Under the pieces are notes generated by a model, which had not been told where the DNA came from, did no database searches, and saw only the letters and a list, made by a program, of their open reading frames with translations. Below are positions 36,744 to 48,389 of a stretch of 64,000 nucleotides of DNA, piece by piece (the first letter of the stretch is position 1; each line of letters opens with the position of its first letter). Made by a program: the position numbers and the translations under genes. The DNA comes from Prostheceraeus crozeri. Taxonomy: Eukaryota > Platyhelminthes > Polycladida > Euryleptidae. The stretch is from contig CAJQUW010006378.1 of NCBI GenBank assembly GCA_907163375.1, positions 248,001-312,000 of the forward strand, read 5' to 3'.

Positions 36744-37950
36744 TGACTACACTAACACTTGCATTTCATGACATATGTGTTTCATAAAACATCATGATCA
36801 AACTTTTCTAACTATACATCAACCTGTGTCGCAGTAAAACTTTTACAAACTATGATACACTTTCTGACTAGACTTACAAATACAACGTCAATGATCAAAC
36901 TTTACTTTTACAAACGTGTGTCACAGTAAAACTACTTGACTACACTAACTTTGCAAACCATGATACACTTTCTGACTAGACTCACGAATACAACTTCAAT
37001 GATCAAATTTTCTAACTATACATCAACCTGTGTTACAGTAAAAATATTTGACTATACTAAACTTTGCTTTTACAAACCATGATGCACTTTCTGATGACAC
37101 TCACGAATAAACGTGATGATCAAACTTTCTAACTATACATCAACCTGTGTTACAGTAAAAATATTTGACTATACTAAACTTTGCTTTTACAAACCATGAT
37201 ACACTTTCTGATGACACTCACGAATAAAGTTCGATGATCAAACTTTACTTTCGCAAACGTACGTCACAGTAAAACTACTTGACTACACTAGCGCTTACAC
37301 TTTATGACATGTGCTTCATAAAACATCATGATCAAACTTTTCTAACTATAAATCAACCTGTGATGTAGTAAAACCTTTGCACAACATGATAAAGTTTCTG
37401 ACTAGACTTACGAATACAACGTTGATGATCAAACTTTTCTAACTATACATCAACCTGTGTTGCAGTAAAACTTTTACAAACCATGATACACTTTCTGACT
37501 AGACTTACGAATAAACGTCATGATCAAACTTTCTAACTATACATCAACCTGTGTTACAGTAAAAATATTTGACTATACTAAACTTTGCTTTTACAAACCA
37601 TGATACAGTTTCTGACGACACTCACGAATAAACGTCATGATCAAACTTTCTAACTATACATCAACCTGTGTTGCAATAAAACTTTTGCAAACCATGAGAC
37701 ACTTTCTGACCTTTACTTTTACAAACATGTGTCGTAGTAAAACTAGTTGACTACACTAAGACTAACATTTATGACATTTGTGTTTCATAAAACACCATGA
37801 TCAAACTTTTCTAACTATACATCAACCCGCGTTGCAATAAAACTTTTGCAAACCATGATACACTTTCTGACTAGACTTGCGAATAAACCGTCAATGATCA
37901 AACTTTCTAACTATACATCATCCTGTGTAGCAGTAAAACTTTTGTACGAC
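36744..37950 (-). repeat. ~115-bp tandem array in right outer arm
   Basis: About ten variant units built on GATCAAACTTTCTAACTATACATCAACCTGTG, CAGTAAAA and ACAAACCATGATACACTTTCTGAC. The same array, in reverse, occupies 57290-57710 of giant element 2. The left arm of element 1 lacks it. Confidence 0.85.
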
Positions 37951-39230
37951 ACTGACAAGAGCTTGTTCACTAGCAAAGAGAGAAGTCTGTGATGTGTTGC
38001 GTGTGGCGCATGAATGTCCTCCCTTCATTCCATTCATCATTTCGTCATCGTGATAGAGACAAGCAGAACGCGTGGTTCATTCTCACATGCTTGGGCAACT
38101 GTCGGGAGACAAGTGTAATGGAGATTTTATGAGGTAACCTGTGGCAGATAGCTAAATGTCGCCCTGGCGGTCAGAGTAAAACGTTGAGACGAAACATTGC
38201 AAACATGACGCAGAGAGGTTTCACAAGGATTACCATTGCCCACGTCCCGTGCAGTACTCCCCGGACTTCACCGCTGTCTCGAAATCACCCACAGGAAGTA
38301 TCACACCGAAAATCGTCCACCGTCCATGACTTGATCGCCAGACATGAAAAGCGGTGGAGTTATTTACAAGAGGAAACGACCCAAGTCGTTGCTTTGATCA
38401 GCTTGATAGCAAGCCGTAGAGAGCTTGATTTACCAGCGTTTTGCAATGGAGATGTTCAGAGGCCGCCCATGACAAGATAGCTAAGACTCAACCGATTGGC
38501 GTTCAAAGTGCTACGTTGAGAACTGTGTCAAATGCCCAACATGAGACATGAGTTGTCCCAGCGGTTACGGTCTAAACTATGACACACTCCCTTGCCACAC
38601 TTATCACTACGGCATCGTCCGCCGTCCCGAAGGAACACCCTGTCAGTGGAATATTACAGCAAAACTCTCCGTGTCTTGCTCGCTTTCAGTGAAAAGCCGC
38701 TTATACCATGAGAAGACTGGCTCAGACATAATTAAAAATGCTTTCATTGACTTCAGCAGGGTCGAAAACCCCAGAAAACCTCCAAAACTAGTGAATTTAA
38801 ATTTTTCAACTTTTTAGCACTACTTATGAAATTTTATAAGAAGTCTGTCACTTAGGGCAGGTCAATAGCGACCGAACCTTTTTTGAATCAAGTCAAACGG
38901 ACTTGTAGAAGCAAAGTTACAAGCCTTGAAAGTTTCGGAGTCTTTTATGGCCTGGAGACGAAGGCCATCTCCTGGCTAACCTCTAAGTCTGACGCCTTAG
39001 CTGATATCAGCAATGAAATTTTCTAAGTCGGTTTCTTACAGAAACCCGGTTTTTCAGATTTCCAATGCTATCATCGGAGCTCCGGAGTTCACCTACCCCA
39101 ACCTAGTCGGGAGGAGAACTGATTTCCACAAGCCGAGTTTCCACTTATATAGTGTGTGGCGATCAGGTGATGACGTAATACCCATCATTCAAACACTAAA
39201 ACCCGTCTATCTCCGGTTCTAGTGCTCCGA
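37951..39230. other. Unpaired segment of the right outer arm
   Basis: Single-copy DNA within the element. Frames at 38184-38480 (98 codons) and 38548-38817 (89 codons) are the longest, with no recognised domain. A word near 38024-38043 (TTCATTCCATTCATCATTT) matches the end of the cargo region at 34235-34260, so a diverged relative of that cargo may once have been here. Confidence 0.5.
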
Positions 39231-40726
39231 TGGAGCTGCAAATACACCATTTCCATGTAGAATTTGACGCTGAATCCGAATCTGCCCTCCATTTTCCCAT
39301 CCGATGCTTCGGTTTGGCTCTAAAGCCCACAGCCATCGCAAAAATTCTAACTTAGTCGTTTTTCGGAAAGAGGATGAAAAATTTTTTCTCTCCGATGACT
39401 TCCAAATTTAGCATGCCGAAGCAGAATGTGACGCTGATTTCAAATCTGGTCTCTGATTTCCCGTCCGAGGCTTGCTTCACCCGCTAGAGCGATTTTCATA
39501 AACATTCTAACTCTGTCGTTTTTCGTCAAGGTCCAACATTTTCAATAACATCTCACCTCTAAACGAAGGCAGATACGAACAAGCCATGTTTTCCACTGAA
39601 TTTGTATCACTTCCAGCTTTCAAACGAGCTATTGCACGACTTTCTACGATGTCTACAACCAAAGTTAGAAGATCGCTGCCGAGGGGGGGGGGTCAGAACT
39701 TTTTCTATCCGATTGAGTTGGGAAGAAGTTCCTAGACCCAAAAGTGGCCAAAACGTCCGAATTTGCACTCCATTTTCCCATCCGAGCGCTCCTTCATGTC
39801 GAAAAATGGACTTTCTCATCCCAAAACCACCAACACATGCCTTTTCCAACTCTGACGTTTTCCTGCCATTTTCCTCCCTAAACCCAGTAAAATGAGTCCA
39901 AATTGAGCTTTCCTCTGCATTTTTCTCACTTTTAGCTTTCAAATGAGCTATTGCACGACTTTGTACGATGTCTACAACCGAAGTTGGAAGTTTGGCAGGA
40001 GGGGGGGGGGAGGGCAGAACTTTTTCTCTCCGATTGAGTTGGGAAGAAGTTCCTAGATCCAACTTTGACCAAAACGTCCGAATTTGCACTCCATTTTTTC
40101 ATCCGAGGCCTCCTTCCTGTCGAATTCCAGCCTTTCTCATCCCAAAACATCCAACATCCGCCTTTTCCAACTTTGACGGTTTCCTGCCATTTTCCTCCCA
40201 AAACCCAGGAAAATGAGTCCAAACTGAGCTTTCCACTGCATTTTCCTCACTCTTAGCTTTCAAATGAGCTATTGCACGACTTTCTACCATCTCTCACACC
40301 AAAGTTGGAAGTTTGGCAGGAGGGGGGGAGGAGGTCCTCGAAATTTTTTCTCTCTGATTGAGCTGGAAATCACACCACAGATGTAGAATTTCGCGTAGAG
40401 TCCGAATTTGCACTCCATTTTCTCTTCCGAGGTCTCCTTCTGCCCGAAAAACGACTTTTCTCATCCCAACACCACCAACACCCGCCCTTTCCTCACTCAT
40501 TCCTACCGCCTTCCTTCCCTCCCCTTGCCTCATCACTCCTCCTTCCTTCCTTCCTTCCAGAGGGGGGGAGGGACCCGTTTCCTCCTCTCGGACCCATTCC
40601 TCCCAACACATCCTTGGCCAACTCCCTCACCTTCCTGCCAGAGGCGGGGGCTGAGTCAGCATGATGACTCATCGATGACTCATCACTGCATCGCACTGTC
40701 CTTGATTTTGGCACGGGGTTACTGCT
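39231..40726 (-). repeat. G/C-run subterminal tandem repeats, right end of element 1
   Basis: Units of about 165 and 325 bases. Each carries the minus-strand word GGATGGGAAAATGGAGTGCAA or a variant (39288, 39770, 40091 and 40416) and a run of 7 to 10 G on the + strand (for example 39684, 40002 and 40323). A frame of about 100 codons on either strand is created by each unit and is not a supported gene. Related units occur at 55910-57270. Confidence 0.8.
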
Positions 40727-40732
40727 AAGAAG

Positions 40733-40927
40733 GACGAATGTGCGAAGTACGCGGAACTACTGGTCGAGGAACTTCGAAATATGCCGGACAATCTCCGGCA
40801 ACTCTCAATGTTTAAACACCAAGAGCTGCAGTACAATATACGAGCTGGAATTTTTTGCCCTGAAATAGTAGGCGATATGACACCTGACACTTCATACATT
40901 TCTCAAAATCTAATGAGTCTATCGTAA
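40733..40927 (+). pseudogene. Harbinger MADF protein, 3' part
   Basis: Continues the MADF frame directly after the second AAGAAG: DECAKYAELLVEELRNMPDN and further to a TAA at 40925-40927. The helical, leucine-rich end with QLSMFKHQELQYNI resembles the C-terminal dimerisation region of MADF/BESS-type proteins. AATAAA at 40937-40942 could be the gene's polyadenylation signal. Confidence 0.8.
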
Positions 40928-41646
40928 TGTAGGCTAAATAAATTTGCATTTTTCTCAATTGGAAAGCGTGCTTTTGTACATCTTACTTTACTGGGTAATC
41001 AAAAAACCTCGCGAATATTGAAATATGATAGGTCGATTATACTATGTTGCATTCTAGGCCTTTAATCTGTAACCACGGGATGGGCAAACATATATAACCA
41101 TAAGTCCGCATGTAATCATCTGGCAAGGAGGCTTATAATGATCACAATTAAATATCACACATCCGATTTCACATCTGGTAGACCTATGGATAATGATGCA
41201 ATTTAATAAGGGCAATACTTTAAATCTCATTCATTTTTCATGGAAAACTACAAGTGCACAGCACGAATTGCTAAGCTTAAGTCAATATGAAATTCCATAC
41301 TTTTGATAGTTTTAAACTTCTTATATTATGTTTTTAAAACCACCATATTTTTTGATTGAATTTCTGGATAGATGGCGGATATCCACTGTACTTAGCATTT
41401 TTTAGTATATCTGTTTGACCAAATGATATAGATGGATTTCGGCTGTACCAAAACAATGAAAATTTTATATTCCGTTTAATATATATGCATGTTTCTCAAC
41501 TGAAATCGAATAGTCAATCATAACAAAGGGAGGCTACGCACCTCACGTGGTCTATAAACACGAAAGCAACATAAACCAATGCACTTGCATGAAGCTGCTA
41601 TACACAATGTACATGTATAGGTCCTCATCTAAAAATAGAAAGTCTA
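40928..41646. other. Harbinger spacer between convergent genes
   Basis: AT-rich, non-coding DNA between the 3' ends of the two Harbinger genes. Confidence 0.6.
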
Positions 41647-42954
41647 TCAGATGAATTGATTCAGCTGGGGAACAGCCCCAGATGGAGAAATGAAAAATTC
41701 AGCAAATTTATCTCTCACTCTACTCAAGCTGCGTGCGGAATTATTGGATCCCATACGTCCAATTTCAGTAGTGCCACCAGCATTGGCAAAGTTTCTCCAT
41801 GTTCCGGGAATGACCTCACCATTGGGATCGTCACGATCAACGAAATCAGAAGGAATGTATTGTTTTTGATTCATCCTCAAAAACGGATTTTTCAATTTGA
41901 AGATAATTATGCAAGGCGAAAGCTGCTTTTATAAACGCCTCACAATTTTCAATATTTGAATTGATTGGATGGCTGAAAAGTCTCCAACTTGCAGTTAATA
42001 CTCCGAAGCAATTTTCTATTATTATGCGTGCTCGTGAAAGCCGATAGTTGAAGATTTATTCTCGGTAGGAAGTAAAACTTTCTCGTGATGTAGAAGCCCT
42101 ACGTCCACGGTATGGATATGGCCGCATCAGAAAGGATTTTAGCGGAAAGGCTTCATCCCCCACTATTACATATGGTAACTCTGCGTCACTTACGCGTACC
42201 GGTACCTTTTCATCTGGAGGATATTGAGAAGATTGTTCTCCAACGATAGCAGGAGGTCAGATCCCGCAAAAACACCAGCGTCTCCTTCCCTGCCAGCACT
42301 TCTAACACTGACGTATGTGAAAACATAGTTCGAGTCACACATTGCTAAAACAAGCGAGCTGAATCTATGTTTATAGTTGAAGAATTCCGATCCTGATGAT
42401 CCTGGGTATATGATGTGAAAATGCTTCACGTCAATGGCACCCAGAGCGTTAGGCAAATTCCAACGTTGCCAGAAACCACGACCGATTGTCTTCCATTCTT
42501 CCTTTGTCCTCGGACAGGTCAGATACTCTGGTGAGAGGACCTCCCATAGTGCTTTGGCGGTTTCTCTCAAAATATTACTTATCGTGGAGCGTCTTCGTTG
42601 GAAACGAAATGACAGGTCTTGTTGGGAGCACCCACTTGACAAATATACCAAGGTAATGGTCAATCTTTCATCTGGACAGACAGGCACTCGAAAGGATGAC
42701 TTTTTGATTTGCTGAGAAACCAGAGATAGAAGATGACTGCATCTATCCCTAGACATGCGAAAATACTTGAAGAAGGTCTCTTCATCGTTGTCGCGAATAT
42801 GAGGAATAAACTTGCAGAATTCACTGCAATCAAGTCGACGTTGAAAAGCTGAACGAATCCACCAGCGTCTTCTTCTTCTCAACTTGCTATGAATCGCGTA
42901 GATGTGACGCAGTGCGATGAGAACTTTCAGTATGTCTTCACGTTCCACAATCAT
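41647..42954 (-). pseudogene. PIF/Harbinger transposase, broken
   Basis: DDE-type nuclease that excises and inserts Harbinger elements. From an ATG at 42954 (MIVEREDILKVL) come a basic RRRRRWWIRSAF segment and helix-turn-helix-like LSFRFQRRRSTISNIL. The first catalytic Asp follows in NALGAIDVKH (about 42432), then FNYKHRFSSLVLAMCDSNYVF and the second Asp in GREGDAGVF. The frame then shifts near 42200; the next piece reads ELPYVIVGDEAFPL with the catalytic Glu, has one TAA near 42058, and continues to RARIIIENCFG. A further shift near 41870 leads to the last piece (SDFVDRDDPNGEV to 41647). Total length fits the family at about 430 residues. Confidence 0.9.
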
Positions 42955-43065
42955 GACGAATTGGAAAGTGACGCGAAAGCAAAATCCATACGTGTTATAC
43001 ATAGTATTGTGAATCGCTTTAGTTGCTCTGGATTTTGAAATCGATGCGATGCCAAGACTGGGAGC

Positions 43066-43144
43066 CATCTGTAAAACAGAACCGGCATTCTGTAATACAG
43101 AACATCTACTTCTGTGTAAAAATACAGATGGATGTGAACCGACC
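43066..43144 (-). repeat. Harbinger right terminal inverted repeat
   Basis: Reverse complement of the left end: GATGTGAACCGACC ends at 43144 and TTAA follows at 43145-43148. Short palindromes with TTCTGT and ACAGAA lie inside. Confidence 0.85.
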
Positions 43145-43148
43145 TTAA

Positions 43149-45112
43149 CAGATTTAATAAACAAGTGTAGCTGTGTAGTCGCATGGATAAGAATATATAT
43201 GGAGATCTCCATGGTGGTTCCTACAGAACTTCAAACTTTCCGAATGAACGATCGATTAACATTTCGAATTTGTGATTCCATTATATTCCATGATCCACAA
43301 TAGTGACGTGGCATCCTATAAATGATTTCACTTCAGTGTGTAGCGAGTTTGTGACGAGCTACGTATCTGATGCTTTCTTACGCCTTCCATTTAAGCTCTG
43401 TCGCTTTTCCAACGAGGGTTGTCAGCATAAGCATTTAGCCTATATCAGAAAAAGTGCGCGTTCATATCACATCGATACATCTAGCTGATTTAAAGCTCTT
43501 GATTTCGGCTGATTCTATATTTGGAACATTACTTTTTTATGCTTTCTAATTGTTAGCCATTTAGTACATGAATGCGTAAATTTAGAATATGCATTTTTTC
43601 ATTGGATCTGATATGAAGACATGTGACACTTCTGGCAGTGGTTGGGTCCGCTAAGCTTAACCGTCACTTTAGCGGATTGGCAAAGCAACCGACATTCCTT
43701 GCAGTCGGTTCAAGTAAGCTACGGAATTCATCGATCATCTTATGAAAGGCTGTTAAGAATTCGGAAGTTCTTAGCCTACTCAGGGGATGGAGCACTGCGA
43801 ATCGGCATCCAGAATGACTCTCATATTACCGAGCATTTAGTATGGGAGACTGAGTCTTCTCTCTTGACATGGCTTGATATGTAAACGGACCTTTTACCCT
43901 TTCTTTACTTCGCTGATGCGGAAAATCAAAACGAGAAGAAGACCGGGAATTTTCTCGATGTACGAAATTGTCTGACCTCTTTTCCAATTTCCCCATGCCA
44001 GTACCTTAACACATTTTTCTTTGCGGAAATCGCAAGAAATCGAATGGAACCATAGTGTTAGGAATATGGGTATCTGAGTTATCGGGAAACGTATGCTGAC
44101 GGCGATGATGACTCATGAGTGACGTCATAAACTGCGCACGCGTGAACTAACTTACAAAGAAAACGTGATCTACGAGCATTTATTGTGACTGTCATTGCAG
44201 TGATTCATTTTACGAATCAGGGCTTCAAGAGGTTATTTGTTCTTTAATATCAGCAGAATAAAGGTATTATACAATACATGCGTATCTGAATTGCAGTAGT
44301 GGCCATCTGATAGTCTTGAAGCTCTCATAACGAGAGACCTGTCTCAGGTACTGGCGGGGGAAACTGAGGGTATCGCACCATCTCGCTGACAGCGACTTTT
44401 AGTGAAACAGGACAAGTAACAGAATTGCGATATCATCATTTCTGATAGCACAATGTTAGTGTACTATCATATTTGTCTTCAGCAGCGAATGAACATGTAT
44501 ATAGCCATTTTGATATTTGTATATGAACATCTGATAGCAATTTTCTTAGCAGTGCTAGAGATCACCATTAGTGACACAGGTATAAGACAAGACGTTAGAG
44601 GCTGTATTTGATCCTAGTACAATGTGGATATTGGAGTTTGACTCGGATTTTATGCGTCAGGAGTATTAACATGACAGAATCAATGCCTTGTGTTGGAATT
44701 ACCAGATGGTGATTTCTTTGATCGGTATCGGTTTCGGTATGTGCTTTCTTTTTTCACACTTGACTTCATCGTTTGCCATTTGTCTTTCATGTTCTCCATG
44801 GAACGATTATTTCCACCGACGGAATTTACTCGATTTAGGATTTGTTTATACATAATTTGCTTCTTCTGCGTGACATCGTTATTTCATCTTAGAGCTAGAA
44901 TCTCATTATTTCCTGTAAATCCGTCAACAATGGCATTTATTTCACACTCGTCGTAATCTGCTTTTCGTGCTCTTTTGATAATCGACATGATCTTGACTTT
45001 GTCTGGAGTGCATTTCGTCTGCCCTTCTCATTTGTACATTAAACCTGTTATCATTAAAGTGTTCCCTATCATCAATAGCAACGGTTCTTCTACTGACAGA
45101 CACGCAACTTAC
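43149..45112. other. Intergenic DNA, no supported gene
   Basis: An 80-codon frame at 43642-43884 has no recognisable domain. Most of the rest is AT-rich. The left end of the Harbinger-like remnant at 45113-45562 was not found here. Confidence 0.4.
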
Positions 45113-45236
45113 CTCGAGTAAATCTGTATTTTCTATAAAGTTCGTCGTCGGATAGCTTTTCATCGAGGCAATGATCAACATGATCCTTGTAATATTTCAT
45201 TTTCCTCTCCGGTATGCTGTTCATGAAAGCCGCCAT
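45113..45236 (-). pseudogene. First exon of a Harbinger-like transposase
   Basis: From an ATG at 45236 the frame reads MAAFMNSIPERKMKYYKDHV and ends LSDDELYRKYRFTR just before a perfect GTAAGT splice donor (intron from 45112). The YRKYRFTR ending is typical of the N-terminal exon of spliced Harbinger transposases. The catalytic part was not found downstream, so it is a deletion derivative. A host exon is the alternative. Confidence 0.45.
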
Positions 45237-45562
45237 CTTAAAAAGCTCAAACTAATGATGCTGAGGACAGACACACTTCCACTGGGATAATGCAAGCTGA
45301 TTGGTTGTACAATACACTTGATAGCTTCAAGACACCTCCATAGCTGTCTTGGAATACAATAGATGTCTAAGTCACCGGCATGTGTAGTAAAGTCGTTGTC
45401 TTTACTAATCATCACTATGAATAAGAATTATTTTGACTCTGACTTAGCAAAGACAACAACTTAACGACGTCTTTGCTAAGTCATGTCTGTGAATTAGAAT
45501 TTCGTGAAATTGACTAAGCTAAGACGATGGCTTCGCTAAGACACGACTATGAATACCAGCCC
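45237..45562 (-). mobile_element. Harbinger-like 5' flank and terminal repeat
   Basis: Read on the minus strand, the outer end is GGCTGGTATTCATAGTCGTG, in the style of Harbinger termini, placed about 320 bases before the exon. Inside it lies a hairpin with GACTTAGCAAAGAC at 45441-45454 and GTCTTTGCTAAGTC at 45469-45482. The opposite terminus is not seen. Confidence 0.5.
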
Positions 45563-47810
45563 TGGTCATATACCACGAGACGTCTTCAAGGTCGTTAAAT
45601 GATATCATGATGACATCAAGAAACGTCATCTTGATGAAAGTCGTGATGTATGCCGCTGATTCTTCACTATCAGCAGTGTCCACTATCAGGTATGTTTATC
45701 AAGGATGCCCATGCGTTCATTTGCAAGACCCCTTATAGCAGCTATCTGATAGTGACTATAAGTCGTAGGTTTATCTGGGAAGTTGGTGCGGTACCCCTTG
45801 GAAAATAGCCATCGTCTGTTGACGCTTACGGCCTATTCTTCGACTAATGTAGTTCCAATGTTAACAATCCAAAACAAGTGAGCCATGCACCTTTGGATGA
45901 TATCTTGCAACTCATAGCAGGATTGATGTGCACGAATAACTCTCCATGGACATTTATGATGATCATTGGATATCAAAGATTGATTTCATTAGATATCAGC
46001 AGTTGTACATGGATTTCCATGAGAGAAATCGTGGATATGGATAGGCCTACGGGTCTGACTTTTCCATCTTCGCTACAACCCTGAGGCTTAAACTTAACCG
46101 AAAAGATTCGTTAAGAAACGATAGAGTGCAGTATTACTTGTCCACACAACAATGCTTCATGCGTTGTGCTTAAGACAATGACTAATATACATACATGCTT
46201 CTTAGAATAGATTTCAATACTAATCGGATGCATAGGCTAAAATGAGCATTTCGCTTTCATCACATTGTCCATCCTAGGGCTTTAGGCATGTTTGGAAAAT
46301 CCGGTAGCACACATTCGTTACATCCGTCGTGCCTTTAAGATCTTTTAAGATATATAAAACACATCAGTGTGCTTGCAAAAATAGTGATTGAGATCAATAA
46401 TTGGTTTATATTTTGATAATTAATTAGCTATACTGTAGAATTCTAAGATTTTGAATTTTATCTTCAATTGGAAAGTAGAATCAGGCTTCTACTTCATTTA
46501 ATGTCCGATATTTACACAAATCTTTAATGATGCATCCATTTCCAGAGGAAATTAAGGAATTAAGCCCTTTTTAAAAATACACTTCATCAAACTCGAATCA
46601 TGCTTCATTGCTTTCATCAAGTTACACGCCAGACTAGACTTGTCTCAAGCCGAAATGTGTGACTTAAACTTGATTGAGAACAAACAAGATGAATTAAGCT
46701 ACAAAAAATCATGAAGAGGCTCTCCTGAGAATATCCCTTCTAAAGTGATCTTAAGAAGTCGTGAAAAATCAATTTTCATTGCGCCACAAACTGCGCAAAT
46801 CTGTTGACGGTCCATGCCAATTTTTAAGACACTATTTGCGACAACTCGGTGGCGCCAAATTGACTATGAAAGTTTTATAATATTTGCATACGCTTATTGA
46901 AAGATATTGAATGCTTTACTCTATGCTTTCGTTATCAAAAAGAATAATAAAATTCCGAAATTCAATAGTTCAATTCAATCAAGAGTCACATTGATTGCCG
47001 GAACTCAATTTCATGATATAAACCGAATTTGTTATGTCCAATTTGATAGTTGAAATTGATGTATAAGAATGAATTTTCACCAAGAAATAAATTCTAACTT
47101 GTGAGAAAAAGTATGAATTTCTCTATCACGACTTTGGAGAGTGATAATCATTCAAATAAAACAAGGTTGATGGATAATAATTCAATTTTGAAATTGAAAG
47201 ACAATATATCTTTGAAACAGGTTACCGATGTAGGCATTATGAATAATGTACACTCAACTTCAGCGGTAATAAATGAATGGCTTTAAGTTATAGACAGTTC
47301 AAGTCACTTTCACTCCCATTTTTTTCAAAAACAATCTTTAACAAAGCGGAAACGTCATCCGCAATGAAGATCAAATTGCAGACCAGGAGTGAGTAAATAA
47401 ACACGCAAATAATAACTATAAAAAAATCATTGGATATTACAACAGATTGCAGCTATCATCAACATCGGAATAAATATACAAGTGTTTGCTTTTCTAATGC
47501 CTTTACATTATCTAAAATTGCGAGCGATGACATGGAATAAAATGAAAAGATCATTTATGATATTAATGAAGTATAATATTCAGAGATTTGTTGGCAAAAC
47601 TCTCGAGCCTACATGTAATACATGCATCGCGAAATCCAGAAAATATGACATATTTGCAATGCTTCCGGTCTTCGGTGAAAATCTACCCTAGTGAGGGTTT
47701 CATGAAAGAAATTTTGTACGTTCTCATTGGTCTGTTAATCTGCTAGATAAGTGGGGTCCATACTTAATTTCGACCCGGCATCGGTAGATTTCTTGTCATG
47801 TAAATAAAAT
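45563..47810. other. Intergenic DNA, nothing recognised
   Basis: AT-rich sequence. Frames at 45878-46084, 47101-47286 and 47482-47691 have no supporting features. Confidence 0.4.
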
Positions 47811-47814
47811 TATT

Positions 47815-47950
47815 AAATATTGAGTTGCATCCTGAATTGAAAAATGGAAACAGACCTGAATAGCTGCTATTTCATCCAAAATCAGGAATCATCAGAAGGC
47901 CTAGCTCACATCTCTCAACATCGACACAACTCCCTATTTAAAGTCGCAGC
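47815..47950 (-). repeat. Dispersed repeat family 2, copy 2
   Basis: Reverse complement of the core of 4317-4475, with shared landmarks as described for that copy. Confidence 0.65.
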
Positions 47951-47962
47951 CATGCCCGGGTT

Positions 47963-48153
47963 AATTTGAGATTTGCAATTAGCAAGTTAGTGAAATTTCG
48001 AAGGGCATTCATTAAGTATCTCTTTAAAAAGCAGCAATTATTAATCATTTTAGGCGCACTAACTTAGGAGATTTGCCAGTAGTGTGTTTAAAGAGATACT
48101 TAATGAATGCCCGTCGAAATTTCGCTAACTTGTTAATTGCAAATCTCAAATTT
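47963..48153. mobile_element. Hairpin MITE (191 bp)
   Basis: The arms 47963-48028 and 48088-48153 are reverse complements over about 65 bases with about three differences. They contain AATTTGAGATTTGCAATTA at the end and CATTCATTAAGTATCTCTTT at the inner part. A loop of 59 bases separates them. No coding capacity. Flanking duplication is unclear. Confidence 0.8.
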
Positions 48154-48389
48154 CTCGTCTTGTGAAAAACAATTTCCTGGGATGGGATGCCCTGAAGTTC
48201 GCTACATTTTTCGTTGTTTATTTCAATCGCGTTTTAAACTAACTTTTTTGTTCTACAAGAAGATAATTATGCAATAGATAAACAGCTGGAGACAATCACT
48301 TGCCTTATGCAATATGTTTGACATGTTCCTTATGTATTGGTTTGACAACCCCACAGAGACTTATTCATTTGTCTGTGGGTTAGGTACAG

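Larger units (their letters stand above)
28041..40726. mobile_element. Giant fold-back element 1 (unclassified; Polinton-like ends)
   Basis: A 12,686-bp insertion with termini AGTAGTAACCCCGTGCC and, reversed from the right, AGCAGTAACCCCGTGCC, flanked by a 6-bp duplication. Its inner part is a palindrome: 28703-32425 mirrors 33021-36743 with coordinates summing to 65446 and very few differences. The right outer arm is about 3.3 kb longer than the left. The 6-bp duplication and AG terminus recall Polintons, but no polymerase, integrase or capsid gene is visible, so it may be a cargo-type non-autonomous relative or an unknown superfamily. It is younger than the Harbinger it interrupts. Whether its genes still work cannot be told. 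Confidence 0.8.
27193..43148. mobile_element. Harbinger transposon with a 12.7 kb insertion
   Basis: The ends are inverted copies: from 27197 GGCCGGTTCACATC and, reversed from 43144, GGTCGGTTCACATC. Both are followed by CTGTATTTTTA and by TTCTGT-type hairpins. TTAA flanks both sides and contains the TWA target expected for the PIF/Harbinger superfamily. Inside are the two genes typical of Harbinger: a MADF/Myb-like DNA-binding protein on + at the left and a DDE transposase on - at the right, in convergent orientation. Without the insertion the element is about 3.3 kb, a normal Harbinger length. Both genes are disrupted. Confidence 0.88.
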
